DNA of 47,978 nucleotides from contig QYZZ01000094.1 in assembly GCA_003838145.1 (NCBI GenBank), positions 1 through 47,978 on the forward strand, written 5' to 3'. This document shows, in pieces, positions 1 to 8,615 of the stretch. A model generated the notes under the pieces. It did not search any database and was not told the DNA's origin. It saw only the letters and a program-made list of their open reading frames with translations. Numbering within the stretch: position 1 is the first letter of the stretch; each line of letters begins with the position of its first letter. The DNA is from Tindallia sp. MSAO_Bac2 (GTDB taxonomy: Bacteria > Bacillota > Clostridia > Peptostreptococcales > Tindalliaceae). The position numbers were made by a program, and so were the translations under genes.

Positions 1-27
1 CGAATGATTATTATTGTCTAACTGCAT
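1..27 (-). CDS. tnpA: IS200/IS605-type transposase TnpA, N-terminal fragment cut by the window edge
   Basis: An ATG read leftward at 27 opens nine codons, MQLDNNNHS, and then leaves the window. A purine-rich ribosome binding site (AAAGGTGG) sits just upstream on the same strand. IS200/IS605 Y1 transposases (HUH single-strand transposases) commonly begin with a stretch like M-x-L-D-x-N-x-H-S before their first beta strand, so the fragment fits that family. The palindrome at 91-162, upstream of the start, supports this because tnpA normally lies next to the left-end hairpin. Only nine residues are visible, so the identification leans heavily on the combination. Confidence 0.5.
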
Positions 28-90
28 TGTTTTTGCCACCTTTACTTTTTTACTACTGAATATAGTATATCACTCTTTTAGGGCAAAAAC

Positions 91-162
91 AACCGATTCA
101 TCTCCCACCTACGCTCTCACTATGTGAGCAAAGAAGGCTAAGAGGTGGGAGACTTCTCGGTT
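91..162. repeat. Long imperfect palindrome, probable end of an IS200/IS605-type element
   Basis: TCTCCCACCT (101-110) pairs perfectly with AGGTGGGAGA (143-152). Outside it AACCGA (91-96) pairs with TCGGTT (157-162), and inside it CTCAC (116-120) pairs with GTGAG (124-128). The structure lies between the putative tnpA start and the LUD gene, where an IS605-family left-end hairpin would be expected. These elements have subterminal hairpins instead of inverted terminal repeats. It could instead be a transcription terminator, but no rightward gene visibly ends here. Confidence 0.5.
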
Positions 163-252
163 TTTAGGTTAAAGAGAGTTGGCATGTATGTTGTAATGAA
201 GTATGTTATTCGTAAGTATACCATACTGAATTCTGATCATTAGGAGGACAAA

Positions 253-855
253 ATGAACTGCGAAAAAATAATCCAATCTTTAAAACATAACAGATATAAG
301 GTCTCCTGCTTCGAAACCGCCACAGCTGCCGCCGATTACATTGTCCGGAGTGTCAAAAATACAACCGTTGGCTTCGGCGATTCCCTAACGCTGGAAAAAA
401 TGAACCTTGCTCAGCGCCTGTCAGAGCATAATACCGTTTTGGATCCGGCAGGTCACGTCGATTTGGATTTCTATGAAGTCGCCGTGAAAACACTGACAAC
501 CGATGTGTATATAACATCAGTAAACGCCGCCGCCGAAACCGGAGAGCTGGTAAACATAGACGGAGCAGGAAACCGGGTTGCCGGATCCTTATACGGACAT
601 AAAAAAGTATATTTTGTTTTTAGCACCAACAAGATCGAGCCCACCCTGGACAAAGCCATATTGCGGGCCCGAAATATCGCTGCACCACAAAATGCTAAAC
701 GCCTGAATTACAAAACTCCCTGCGCCGTTAAAGGTGATCGCTGTTATGATTGCTCCAGCCCCAACAGAATATGCAATACCCTTAATATTTATCTGAAAAA
801 TATGGAAGACGGCGCCGGAGAAGTAATCATTGTTAATGAAGATTTAGGATTGTAG
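253..855 (+). CDS. LUD-domain (LutC/YkgG-type, DUF162) protein
   Basis: This 200-residue protein belongs to the LUD family, whose LutC-like members act in lactate oxidation; stand-alone clostridial copies have no settled substrate. The characteristic block FGDSLTLEK near residue 41 and the later NIDGAGNRVAGSLYGHKKV segment fit the nucleotide-sugar-isomerase-like fold. A Cys-rich C-terminal stretch (CYDCSSPNRIC) is typical of these stand-alone copies. AGGAGG precedes the ATG. No lutA or lutB partner is visible, so a role in lactate use cannot be inferred. It converges on the deformylase gene with a gap of about 10 bp. Confidence 0.8.
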   Translation: MNCEKIIQSLKHNRYKVSCFETATAAADYIVRSVKNTTVGFGDSLTLEKMNLAQRLSEHNTVLDPAGHVDLDFYEVAVKTLTTDVYITSVNAAAETGELVNIDGAGNRVAGSLYGHKKVYFVFSTNKIEPTLDKAILRARNIAAPQNAKRLNYKTPCAVKGDRCYDCSSPNRICNTLNIYLKNMEDGAGEVIIVNEDLGL

Positions 856-865
856 AAAATACTGT

Positions 866-1363
866 TTATAATGCCTTTTCTTTGTTGATGCGAAAGGATT
901 TGTTATCGATGGCTCTCTGAACTGCCAGTATTCCATCCAGATGATCATACTCATGCTGTATCAGCTCTGCAAGATCACCGGAAAGTTCCATTTTACAGTC
1001 CTTCCATTCCAGGTCTTTGTAGTAAATTGTGCACTCTTTGTAGCGGTTCAAGCGCACCTCCAATCCCGGAAAACTCATACAGTCATCCCAGAGGGAGAAC
1101 TCTTCACTGTCATTAAATTCCAAGCGCGGGTTAATAAAGGCTGTTACCCGATCATCAATATTCATATATATAATTCGATACGGCTCATCAATTTGAGGCG
1201 CTGCAATAGCTCTTCCAAAACCAACTCTTTTTCTGAAGGCCGTCATGGTATCGTGCAAATCATTCACTATTTGCTTTGCTTTATTCAGTTCATCTCTGCC
1301 AATTTTGGCGCATACTCTATACAATCTTTCATCACCCAGCAGCAAAATTTCTCTTTCCGCCAT
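866..1363 (-). CDS. def: Peptide deformylase-like metallohydrolase
   Basis: Peptide deformylase removes the formyl group from the initiator Met of new proteins. Motif I is clear (GFGRAIAAPQ, family GxGxAAPQ) and so is the zinc motif III (HEYDHLDG, family HExxH). Motif II is divergent: the usual EGCLS is DDCMS, but it keeps the metal-binding Cys. The length (165 residues) is normal. The start is set by AAAGGAG seven bases upstream. It is the last gene of a leftward run (GH18 protein, HAD phosphatase, then this gene) with gaps of about 30 bp. The altered motif suggests an accessory deformylase; a main copy may lie elsewhere in the genome. Confidence 0.85.
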   Translation of the reverse strand: MAEREILLLGDERLYRVCAKIGRDELNKAKQIVNDLHDTMTAFRKRVGFGRAIAAPQIDEPYRIIYMNIDDRVTAFINPRLEFNDSEEFSLWDDCMSFPGLEVRLNRYKECTIYYKDLEWKDCKMELSGDLAELIQHEYDHLDGILAVQRAIDNKSFRINKEKAL

Positions 1364-1390
1364 TCTAACGCTCCTTTACTGAATTATTAT

Positions 1391-2047
1391 CTATTGAATA
1401 TCAAGTATGACTTTCCCGATTTCTTCCACATTTTCAACAATATAGGTTGCACCTGCTCCTTCCAGTTCCTGCCGGTCACCATATCCGAACAGAACACCGA
1501 CTGAATCGATGCCATTCTTTTTCGCTCCAATGATGTCATGCTCCCGGTCCCCGATCATCAGCACTTTTGAAAGATCGCTCACAGGACAGTTTTCCAGTGC
1601 ATACTGTATGACTTCGTCCTTATTTACTCTGGTTCCGTCAAAATTGCTGCCGGCAACAAAGGTGAAATAATGGGCAATATCAAAGTGTTCCAGTATTTGC
1701 TTAGAAAAAACTTCCGGCTTGGAGGTGGCCACCAGCAGTCTTCTGTTGCTTTCTTTCAGTTGCCGTAGCAAATCTTCTATACCTTCATAAACCACATTTT
1801 CAAACATACCTTTTTCCCGATAATATTCCCGGTAGTATTCTACAGCTTTCCTGGCTTCTTCTTTGGAAAAATCATAATACTTTTCGAAAGAGTCCCATAA
1901 GGGCGGACCAATAAACTTGTTTAACTTTTCTCTGTCCTTTACCTCAATTCCGTATTTTTTCAGGGCATAAATAACTGAGTTTTTAATTCCAGGACCGGAG
2001 TCCGTCAAGGTTCCATCCATGTCAAACAGAATCGTTTCATATCTCAT
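1391..2047 (-). CDS. HAD-IA hydrolase, phosphoglycolate phosphatase-like
   Basis: A 218-residue haloacid-dehalogenase-type phosphatase. Motif I is FDMDGTLTDS (nucleophile and acid/base Asp at residues 9 and 11). The helical cap follows, motif II is ATSKP near 108, and motif IV is MIGDREHDIIGAKKNGI near 165. The closest named families are Gph (phosphoglycolate phosphatase), PpaX and HAD-IA 5'-nucleotidases; the sequence alone does not fix the substrate. It sits between the GH18 gene and the deformylase gene, probably in one transcript. GGGGAG lies ahead of the ATG. Confidence 0.85.
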   Translation of the reverse strand: MRYETILFDMDGTLTDSGPGIKNSVIYALKKYGIEVKDREKLNKFIGPPLWDSFEKYYDFSKEEARKAVEYYREYYREKGMFENVVYEGIEDLLRQLKESNRRLLVATSKPEVFSKQILEHFDIAHYFTFVAGSNFDGTRVNKDEVIQYALENCPVSDLSKVLMIGDREHDIIGAKKNGIDSVGVLFGYGDRQELEGAGATYIVENVEEIGKVILDIQ

Positions 2048-2076
2048 TTCTGTGGCTCCCCTTTACTTTCTATGGT

Positions 2077-3885
2077 TTAATCCGTCGTACTGAATACCAC
2101 ATCCCTCAGAGACGGCCACACATCATCGGTGGCAAAGCTTCGCTGCCAGCCGGCAATACCCGCCAGACCCAGTTCGTGAACCAGACCTGCCCGAAGCGAA
2201 AGAGTTTCTGCGTTTTCGATCCAGATCTTCACCAGGTCTTCTTCATCAATAAAAGCTGCGTAATAGAGCATTGATTCTTCGTCCCAGATAGGTGAGAGCT
2301 CATTATTTTCGATGAAGTTGGCCTGGGCCTGCATTCCAATAGCCGTAGAACGGTTAACCATGCTGTTGGCCCGCTCGGTAGAGGGCCTTTCCCGCCAGAC
2401 ACGGGTGTAAAAAGGCAGTCCCAGTACCAGTCTTTCAGGATCCACCACCTTCGTCAGTTCCACCATGCCCCGTTCCACCCAGGGGTAGGAAGCCACCGGA
2501 CCGCTGATGGGACTGGCTGCCCAGTGTTCGTCATAGGTCATGATCACCAGGTAATCCACAATCCTTCCCAGGTAAGCATGGTCATAACATTTTGACCAGT
2601 TATCGCTTCCACCCATGATGGTCACGTCCATGGACAAAATCAAATCATGCTGCCGCATGGAATATGCCAGCTCGTTGATGAAATGGGTCAGCCGATCCTT
2701 GTCCTCCATATAGATGTGTTCGAAATCCACGTTGATACCCTCATATCCATGAGTCAGCGCTTCACTGATGATTCGGTCGATAAAACGCTCCCGAGCTTCT
2801 GCGCTTTTAAGAAACTCGTGGGTCCGGTCAATATCAAATTCATTGGAAACCAGAGCCCATATCTGGTACCCGTTGTCCCTGGCCCAGCGAATGTAATCGT
2901 TGGACGCCATGGATGAGATGTTTCCCGCATCATCCGTCAAGGCGTACCAGGTAGGAGACACCACATTAACCCCAGGCATATCCGGCAAGGTTTCCACATT
3001 CGGATTCCGGCTGTATACAGCCTCCCAAACCAGCATCAAAGGCTCGTCCATGGGCGGTTTCCACTCAGGAAGCCTGGCCTGTTGTACTGTTTCCAAAGAA
3101 GCCAGACGGCTCTCTGTTTCCCGGATTACTCCGACGGTGCCATTCTCTGTGACTACAGTGATAGACTCATCTCCGTTTGCATAGGCCAAAGCCGGTCCGC
3201 CAGGGGACCGTTCCAGAATCTTGGTGGGTTCCCGGATAGCCCCCCACTGCATGTAAGTTTCCAGGGACAATGTTTTGTCCCGGTAGGCGTTCATTTGCTC
3301 CAGGTCTTCAAATATCAGCTGACCGGACTCCAGATTCAGGGATTGGTAAGGAAGGTATTCGTTTGAAAAAATCACGTGACCGCTAGTGGCTTCTTCCTGC
3401 AGTCGAATTCCCAGGGTGTCAAAAATGTCCAGGTCCATAAGATCCTCATAGGGTAGAAAAGTGCTTTCTCCCAGATGGACCGGTCGAATCCGAACCTCTT
3501 GCAGTGTGCCGTCAACAGAAACCTCTCCTTCATCAGAGATGGTAATAAAATGATCCGGCCCCACCAGGTTGGTCTGCCCAATAGCAGCATCGTAATGGTG
3601 AGTATACAGGGAGTCTCTCAGCCAGAAGGTATTAAAGTGGGTCTTTCCGGTTTCCGCATTAATAGTCAGCAGCTCTTCTGTATGAGGCTCAACCCAAAGG
3701 CCTTCTTCCCCCAGATACACAACTTGGGGTGGAACTTCATAGGTTTCATAGGAACCCATCAGCGGCAACTGCCGAGCCCATCTTCGGACTCGCAGGTTCA
3801 GTTCTATATTGAAGCTTAATACCGTCGTTACTACCAGAATCAAGGCCAAAAAGACGATCAAAATGGTACTCACTGGTTTTTTCAT
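2077..3885 (-). CDS. Membrane-anchored glycoside hydrolase family 18 protein, spore-lytic-enzyme-like
   Basis: The protein has 602 residues. A hydrophobic N-terminal anchor (about 6-25) is followed by an extracellular region of some 270 residues and then a GH18 barrel. The catalytic strand reads YEGINVDFEHI, matching the family DGxxxDxE pattern with Glu as proton donor. The downstream MTYDEHW and LGLPFYTRVW blocks are also family hallmarks. This barrel type occurs in Firmicute YaaH/CFLE-like enzymes that cut spore cortex or cell-wall glycans. The N-terminal half probably holds wall-binding or stalk-type domains, but I see no clear LysM. It is the first gene of the leftward run with the HAD phosphatase and deformylase. 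Confidence 0.85.
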   Translation of the reverse strand: MKKPVSTILIVFLALILVVTTVLSFNIELNLRVRRWARQLPLMGSYETYEVPPQVVYLGEEGLWVEPHTEELLTINAETGKTHFNTFWLRDSLYTHHYDAAIGQTNLVGPDHFITISDEGEVSVDGTLQEVRIRPVHLGESTFLPYEDLMDLDIFDTLGIRLQEEATSGHVIFSNEYLPYQSLNLESGQLIFEDLEQMNAYRDKTLSLETYMQWGAIREPTKILERSPGGPALAYANGDESITVVTENGTVGVIRETESRLASLETVQQARLPEWKPPMDEPLMLVWEAVYSRNPNVETLPDMPGVNVVSPTWYALTDDAGNISSMASNDYIRWARDNGYQIWALVSNEFDIDRTHEFLKSAEARERFIDRIISEALTHGYEGINVDFEHIYMEDKDRLTHFINELAYSMRQHDLILSMDVTIMGGSDNWSKCYDHAYLGRIVDYLVIMTYDEHWAASPISGPVASYPWVERGMVELTKVVDPERLVLGLPFYTRVWRERPSTERANSMVNRSTAIGMQAQANFIENNELSPIWDEESMLYYAAFIDEEDLVKIWIENAETLSLRAGLVHELGLAGIAGWQRSFATDDVWPSLRDVVFSTTD

Positions 3886-4226
3886 GGCTAATCCCTTTCA
3901 TCTCTATGACATTTATCTTACAAACTATCGCTTTCTGAGTTTCAAATTCCCTGGATTTCAAGTTTTTTTATTTTCAAATTTGCAGGTTTTTCAACTTCTT
4001 GAATCACACTTTGATTCTATTGATTCTATGATCCAGCCGTAGTAGCAAAAAGAGGCTTTGCTGTAAATAACTACCCTTTTACCAAAACAATATGCATTGA
4101 TTCAATTCGAATTACTCATCCTTGCTACTCTATTTTTCGCAGCAAGATAAAACCAACCGGCAGCTTTCCGGTTGGCTGGAGATTAAAACTTGAATTGACA
4201 AGCATAGCTCAGTACCTTGCACAAAA
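3886..4226. other. Intergenic region between the GH18 and chemoreceptor genes
   Basis: No gene is supported in these 341 bases. The left part is an AT-rich upstream region for the GH18 gene with several TTTCAA/TTCAAA repeats (about 3938-3995). A weak hairpin (AGCAAA 4044-4049 with TTTGCT 4057-4062) lies in the middle, and the chemoreceptor terminator lies at the right. Confidence 0.5.
4153..4175 (-). terminator. Rho-independent terminator of the chemoreceptor gene
   Basis: CCAACCGG (4153-4160) pairs with CCGGTTGG (4168-4175). Read on the minus strand the stem is followed by TTTTATC. It lies about 50 bases beyond the chemoreceptor stop codon. Confidence 0.75.
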
Positions 4227-5591
4227 TCAGGACATCTGAAACTTTGATATTGATCTGTTCATAGATTTTACCATCTGTTCCAAGCTGTTACCCGCTTGAG
4301 CAATTTCTTCAATAGCTGCTGTTTGTTCCTCAACAGAGGCAGAAGCTTCTTCAGTGCCAGATGCATTTTGCTGTGAAATGGCAGACAGGTTTTGGATAAC
4401 TGATAGTATTTGATCTTTTTGCTGATCCATTTTCGAACCAGAGGTTGTTAACTCTTCCACCATCCCTGCCATTTCGTCCAGCGCTTTTGAAATATCCTGA
4501 AAGCGTGTGCGAACACCCTCCACAGAGTCCACCTGCTCCATGTTAAGCTTAGACGTATTTTCAACGGACTTCACCGCTTGGTCTACCCTTTCAGTCAGTT
4601 CTTCAATAACCGCTTCTATTTCTCCCGTAAACTGATTGGACTGCTCTGCCAGTTTTCGAATTTCTTCAGCAACCACAGCAAAACCACGGCCTGCTTCACC
4701 AGCTCTTGCGGCTTCTATGGCTGCATTTAATGCCAGTAGGTTAGTTTGATCCGAAATATTGTTGATCATTTGGCTGGCAAGCCTGATTTTCTCTGCACTT
4801 TCATGAGTGGAAGCGATTACCTGCTTTGCTTCCAGTGCAATGGTTTTGTTTTGATTAGCTTTATCCACCAACGTTTCTATGTCTTCCAAACCATCACTTT
4901 GAACATTCATTAAATTTTCGATGTTGCCGTTCATATGATTTAGATATTTCCGGTTATTCTCAATTCTATCTCCTAAATTCGAAATGCTGTGCACGCTTTG
5001 TTCCGTTTCTCCGGCCTGATCCGAAGCCCCTTTTGCAATTTCTTCAATTGTTTTTGCCACCTCTTTGGAAGCTGTAGAGGTTTGATCTGTTGCCCTACGA
5101 ATTCCAATGGAGGTTTCTGTAACATCCTCAGAGGTTGTTGAAATTTCCTCCAATGCCTCTGCCATTGTTCCCACTAAATGGTTGATGTCTTTTGAAAGAA
5201 TTCCAATTTCATCATTTGAACGAACCGGCACCCTCTGGGACAAGTCCAGATTGTTGGCTGCCTGATTTAAAATGTTTCCGGCATTTTTTAGTGGCCTCAA
5301 GACAATATACTGCAATAGTATCAGCATCAGGCCTGATACCACAAAAAGATTAATTCCTGTCGTAACCAACATAGCAACATTGCCTGTTAACAGATTTCCG
5401 GCAAAAACATCTGCCTGTTCAACGGCCTGGTTAAGTATAGCCGTTATCGTCGGACTAATCAGGAGCGCAATAATAACCCCCGCTAAAAATTTTGCACGAA
5501 TACCGATCCTGATTTTTCGTTTCTCCATTTTCTGTGTTTCTTGTTGTTCGTGATGTTTTTCGTTAATTGTATTATTTTGTTCTATGGTCAT
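4227..5591 (-). CDS. Methyl-accepting chemotaxis protein without a large extracellular sensor
   Basis: A 454-residue chemoreceptor. The N-terminal ~30 residues are hydrophilic and presumably cytoplasmic. Two membrane helices follow (about 34-55 and 76-98), joined by only about 20 residues, so there is no periplasm-like ligand domain. A HAMP linker (about 99-150) and a long signalling coiled coil with the conserved hairpin tip ([20 protein letters not shown]) come next. It passes signals to CheW/CheA. The lack of a sensor domain suggests it reads membrane state, internal signals or partner receptors. The start is supported by AGGGGGG upstream. It is monocistronic, with its own terminator. Confidence 0.92.
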   Translation of the reverse strand: MTIEQNNTINEKHHEQQETQKMEKRKIRIGIRAKFLAGVIIALLISPTITAILNQAVEQADVFAGNLLTGNVAMLVTTGINLFVVSGLMLILLQYIVLRPLKNAGNILNQAANNLDLSQRVPVRSNDEIGILSKDINHLVGTMAEALEEISTTSEDVTETSIGIRRATDQTSTASKEVAKTIEEIAKGASDQAGETEQSVHSISNLGDRIENNRKYLNHMNGNIENLMNVQSDGLEDIETLVDKANQNKTIALEAKQVIASTHESAEKIRLASQMINNISDQTNLLALNAAIEAARAGEAGRGFAVVAEEIRKLAEQSNQFTGEIEAVIEELTERVDQAVKSVENTSKLNMEQVDSVEGVRTRFQDISKALDEMAGMVEELTTSGSKMDQQKDQILSVIQNLSAISQQNASGTEEASASVEEQTAAIEEIAQAGNSLEQMVKSMNRSISKFQMS

Positions 5592-6026
5592 TATTGATCC
5601 CCCCTGTTGTTAGTGTATTAAAAGCATTACTGCGTTAAGCATTTTTCGAGGCGACGAAAGGATTATTATACTTGTATACCTTATGTATATGCGCAATTAT
5701 CTGAAAATTTAGGAGCTTTGTCAAATCATCAGCTTATCATCCGCTAGATCTTCTACGGTAACATAAGGACTTTAAAGCTTGCGAATTAAAAAAAATCACC
5801 CTCATGTTCAGTTCTATTAACTTAATGCTATTATCAGTTCTCTAAGCTATTCCATTTTTTATCCGATCTACTAAAAATTATATCCCTAAGCACACGCTAG
5901 CTCAAGTCACTTAAGAGAAACAGTACTCTCGAACTATTATTCAACCGCAAATCAACCTTTCGGTTGATCCCTTTCTTATTATCTTCCTTTACAATGAACA
6001 AGAAATAACCTGAAGGAGCTGAAAAT
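5592..6026. other. Intergenic region, divergent upstream regions of the chemoreceptor and ABC exporter
   Basis: I see no gene here. The chemoreceptor side is AT-rich and shows no recognisable sigma-D (TAAA...GCCGATAA) promoter. The exporter side carries the TCAACC repeats and hairpin described separately. Confidence 0.5.
5951..5995 (+). promoter_or_regulatory. Candidate promoter and dyad operator of the ABC exporter operon
   Basis: ATCAACC (5951-5957) and GGTTGAT (5962-5968) form a perfect dyad, and a further TCAACC lies at 5941. The dyad overlaps a possible -35, TTGATC (5964-5969). A possible -10, TACAAT (5990-5995), follows after a long 20-base spacer. Long spacers occur in regulator-dependent promoters such as MerR targets, but no MerR gene is nearby. 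Confidence 0.35.
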
Positions 6027-6965
6027 ATGAGTCAATTACTATGCGTCAAAGACTTGAAGAAAAAGTTTGCTGAGAGAAATGTCATTCAGGGAATAAACTT
6101 TTCCCTGGAGAAAGGTGAGACACTATGCTTTCTGGGGCCTAATGGTGCTGGCAAAAGCACCACCATCAACATTTTAACCGGCGCTTTAAAGCATGATGCC
6201 GGATCTATTCATTACCGTGGTGAATTCTTTGAAAAAAATATACGCAGCTACAAACAAGCCCTGGGAGTGGTTCCTCAGAATATCGCTCTTTACGAAGATC
6301 TGACAGCGGCTCAAAACATTCGATTTTTCGCTTCCCTGTATGGGATTAAGGGCAAATCGCTTGCCAGATGTACCGATAAGGCCCTCTTCTTCGCGGGGCT
6401 TCAGGAGCGTTCCGGAGACAAAGTGCGCAATTTTTCCGGAGGCATGAAAAGAAGGCTGAACATTGCCTGCGCCATCGCTCACCAGCCAGAAATTCTGATT
6501 ATGGATGAGCCTACCGTCGGTGTGGACCCACAATCCCGCAACCATATTCTCGAAGGCGTTAAAAAAATGCGGTCGGAAGGCATGACGGTACTGTATACCA
6601 CTCATTACATGGAGGAAGTGGAAGAAATTGCCACACGGATTATCATAATGGATCAGGGACAGATCATTGCCGAAGGAACAGCAGAGTCGCTGAAAAATCA
6701 GCTGAATCAGGACAGGGAGTATATCATCGAAGTAGATAAGCCGGAAAAAGTGAACACGGATATATTTTACAGGGTAGAGGGTGTTCGTCACGTGGAAATG
6801 TCTCAGGAGAAACTTCTCATCACCTCCCTTTTGGGAGTGGAAAACCTGGATCGCTTGATTGCCTGTCTGATGAATAACGGAATCCGCATCCATCATATCG
6901 CCGTCCAGAGCAACAATCTGGAAACTGTATTTCTAAACCTGACTGGCCGCCGGCTCAGAGATTAG
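6027..6965 (+). CDS. ABC-2 type exporter, ATP-binding subunit
   Basis: A 312-residue ATPase. Walker A is GPNGAGKST (residues 37-45), the Q-loop is VVPQN (81-85), the signature is FSGGM (136-140), Walker B is ILIMDE (156-161) and the switch His is at 193. The roughly 80-residue C-terminal extension is typical of drug, bacteriocin and lipid exporters of the CcmA/DrrA type. It powers the two permeases that follow directly, making a three-gene operon. AAGGAG precedes the ATG. The substrate is unknown; self-resistance, drug export and lipid export are all possible. Confidence 0.92.
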   Translation: MSQLLCVKDLKKKFAERNVIQGINFSLEKGETLCFLGPNGAGKSTTINILTGALKHDAGSIHYRGEFFEKNIRSYKQALGVVPQNIALYEDLTAAQNIRFFASLYGIKGKSLARCTDKALFFAGLQERSGDKVRNFSGGMKRRLNIACAIAHQPEILIMDEPTVGVDPQSRNHILEGVKKMRSEGMTVLYTTHYMEEVEEIATRIIIMDQGQIIAEGTAESLKNQLNQDREYIIEVDKPEKVNTDIFYRVEGVRHVEMSQEKLLITSLLGVENLDRLIACLMNNGIRIHHIAVQSNNLETVFLNLTGRRLRD

Positions 6966-6980
6966 ATGGGAGGAAATGCA

Positions 6981-7739
6981 ATGAGTCGTTATATCAGCCT
7001 GGTAAAGCAAGACACGCTTCATTTGTTTTTGAACCCCATGTGGATCTTCTTCAGTTGTCTCTATCCTTTCTTATTGACTGTCATTCTGGGCATGCTAAAC
7101 AGCGGGGGATATAGCGGTGGGGTGAGTGCCTATGATTATTATGGGCTCACCATGATTTTGTACGCGGCGCTTAACACGTCCATGACAGCCGCCAATAGCT
7201 TTATGGAAGAACGGATTAAGGCGGGGAATATGAGGATTCTTTATGCTCCGGTATCCACCAGCGCTATTTATTTATCCAAAGTTTTCGCCGCTTTTTTCTT
7301 TTCCTTCTTCTGGCTGCTGGTAACCATGTTTCTGATGATTTTGGTGCTTGATGTGAATTTTGGCAACTATCAGCAAGGCATTCATCAACTGATTCATGTG
7401 CTTTTATTGCTGGCAGGCCTCCAATTGTTTTCATCGATTTCAGGAGTGATGATGTGCTGTCTGTTTCGGCAGGAAAGCCTGGCGAATCAGGTTCTCAGCA
7501 TTGTTATTACCGCTTTCACGTTGCTGGGCGGAGGGTTTTTCCGACTGAGCGGTTTTGGGGCAACCATCATGTCCATAGGTCAGCTTTCACCTTATCACTG
7601 GATCTTGGCAGCTCTGTACCGAATCATTTACCATCAGGATCTGACCGGGGTTTTCTTTATTCATGTGACGATATTCTTTTCATCACTATTCTGCCTTAGC
7701 CTTTGCAGGAAATGGTTCCGAAAGGAGGATTATGTCTAA
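6981..7739 (+). CDS. ABC-2 type exporter permease, first subunit
   Basis: About 252 residues with six predicted membrane segments and the ABC2_membrane layout: a helix near the N-terminus, a coupling region around YEERIKAGNMRI-like residues, and a final pair of helices. An upstream in-frame ATG (6966) exists, but GGGAGG lies between it and the ATG at 6981, so the later start (MSRYISLV) is preferred. It follows the ATPase by 15 bases and overlaps the next permease by one base (TAATG), so the three genes are probably co-translated. Confidence 0.88.
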   Translation: MSRYISLVKQDTLHLFLNPMWIFFSCLYPFLLTVILGMLNSGGYSGGVSAYDYYGLTMILYAALNTSMTAANSFMEERIKAGNMRILYAPVSTSAIYLSKVFAAFFFSFFWLLVTMFLMILVLDVNFGNYQQGIHQLIHVLLLLAGLQLFSSISGVMMCCLFRQESLANQVLSIVITAFTLLGGGFFRLSGFGATIMSIGQLSPYHWILAALYRIIYHQDLTGVFFIHVTIFFSSLFCLSLCRKWFRKEDYV

Positions 7740-8575
7740 TGACCTTTATCATTCATCAGTTACACCGTATCCAACATCGAAAAATGTATTTCATTCTTTC
7801 CGTGACAATGACGATTCTCGCCATCGTGGCTTCTCTCTATTTGGGCACTCATCAAAGTAACTCTTCAGTTACAGCGTTAACAGAAATAGGGGAGACTTCT
7901 TCTGTTTCCTGGCAATTGGAAACCTTCGCTCACCAACCGCAGTCCCCGGCTGTTTCTGAAGCGAAAGACCGGGGAATCGCAGCAAGCGTTCTTGGTTCAC
8001 TGACAATGTTTCTGCTGATGCAATCAGTCCTTTACCTGTTTGGACTGGCAGAGGACCGGGAGCTTCATTACCTGGAACGAATTGCCACCACCCCCGCCTC
8101 CTTTTTTCACTATTTGTTTTCACATTACCTTGTCGCATTTCTTTTCATCATGGTTCCGGCCCTCTCCACGCTTACGCTACTGAGGATCCTTCCCGGCATT
8201 AACATCGGCCTGAGCCTGGTTCAATATGCTGTTTTGCTGACACTTATTATCACCTTCGGAATTTCCTTTTCCATGCTGATACACACCCTGGTGAAGGGAG
8301 AAGATACTGCCAATATGATCGGCTCTTCCCTGGTGATCCTGACCACCCTGCTATCCGGCAGTTTTGGTGCGGTTCAAAGCAGTCATCCCTTTCTTCAGCA
8401 ACTGGGTGGCTTTCTTCCTCAAAAATCCTTTGTGGACCTGGCCATCGGCATCGAAGAAGGCGCTACTCTATTGATGATGCGGGATGAAGTGATGGGTATT
8501 ACACTCCTTACTATTGTTTTCTTTGCCTTTGCCGCTTTTCAGCTCAAAAAGACCTATACCTTTCGAAGGGATTAA
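7739..8575 (+). CDS. ABC-2 type exporter permease, second subunit
   Basis: About 278 residues. One N-terminal helix (around 13-35) is followed by an external loop of roughly 60 residues and five more helices, the ABC-2 permease pattern. The start is placed at the ATG overlapping the previous stop (TAATG), with AAAGGAGG inside the preceding gene. An upstream in-frame codon at 7703 lacks such a site. It presumably forms a heterodimer with the first permease. The MalT-like regulator gene follows about 40 bases downstream. Confidence 0.88.
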   Translation: MTFIIHQLHRIQHRKMYFILSVTMTILAIVASLYLGTHQSNSSVTALTEIGETSSVSWQLETFAHQPQSPAVSEAKDRGIAASVLGSLTMFLLMQSVLYLFGLAEDRELHYLERIATTPASFFHYLFSHYLVAFLFIMVPALSTLTLLRILPGINIGLSLVQYAVLLTLIITFGISFSMLIHTLVKGEDTANMIGSSLVILTTLLSGSFGAVQSSHPFLQQLGGFLPQKSFVDLAIGIEEGATLLMMRDEVMGITLLTIVFFAFAAFQLKKTYTFRRD

Positions 8576-8615
8576 AATATAATGGAAGGGACTATAGAAA
8601 AAAGTAGGTGCCTCA

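Noticed and set aside
941..1504. Rightward open frame over the deformylase and HAD genes
   Set aside because: It is antisense to conserved catalytic motifs on the other strand.
5592..5760. Sigma-D promoter for the chemoreceptor
   Set aside because: No TAAA...GCCGATAA-like pair at suitable spacing was found.
6186..6896. Leftward open frame opposite the exporter ATPase
   Set aside because: It is antisense to clear Walker and signature motifs and lacks a ribosome binding site.
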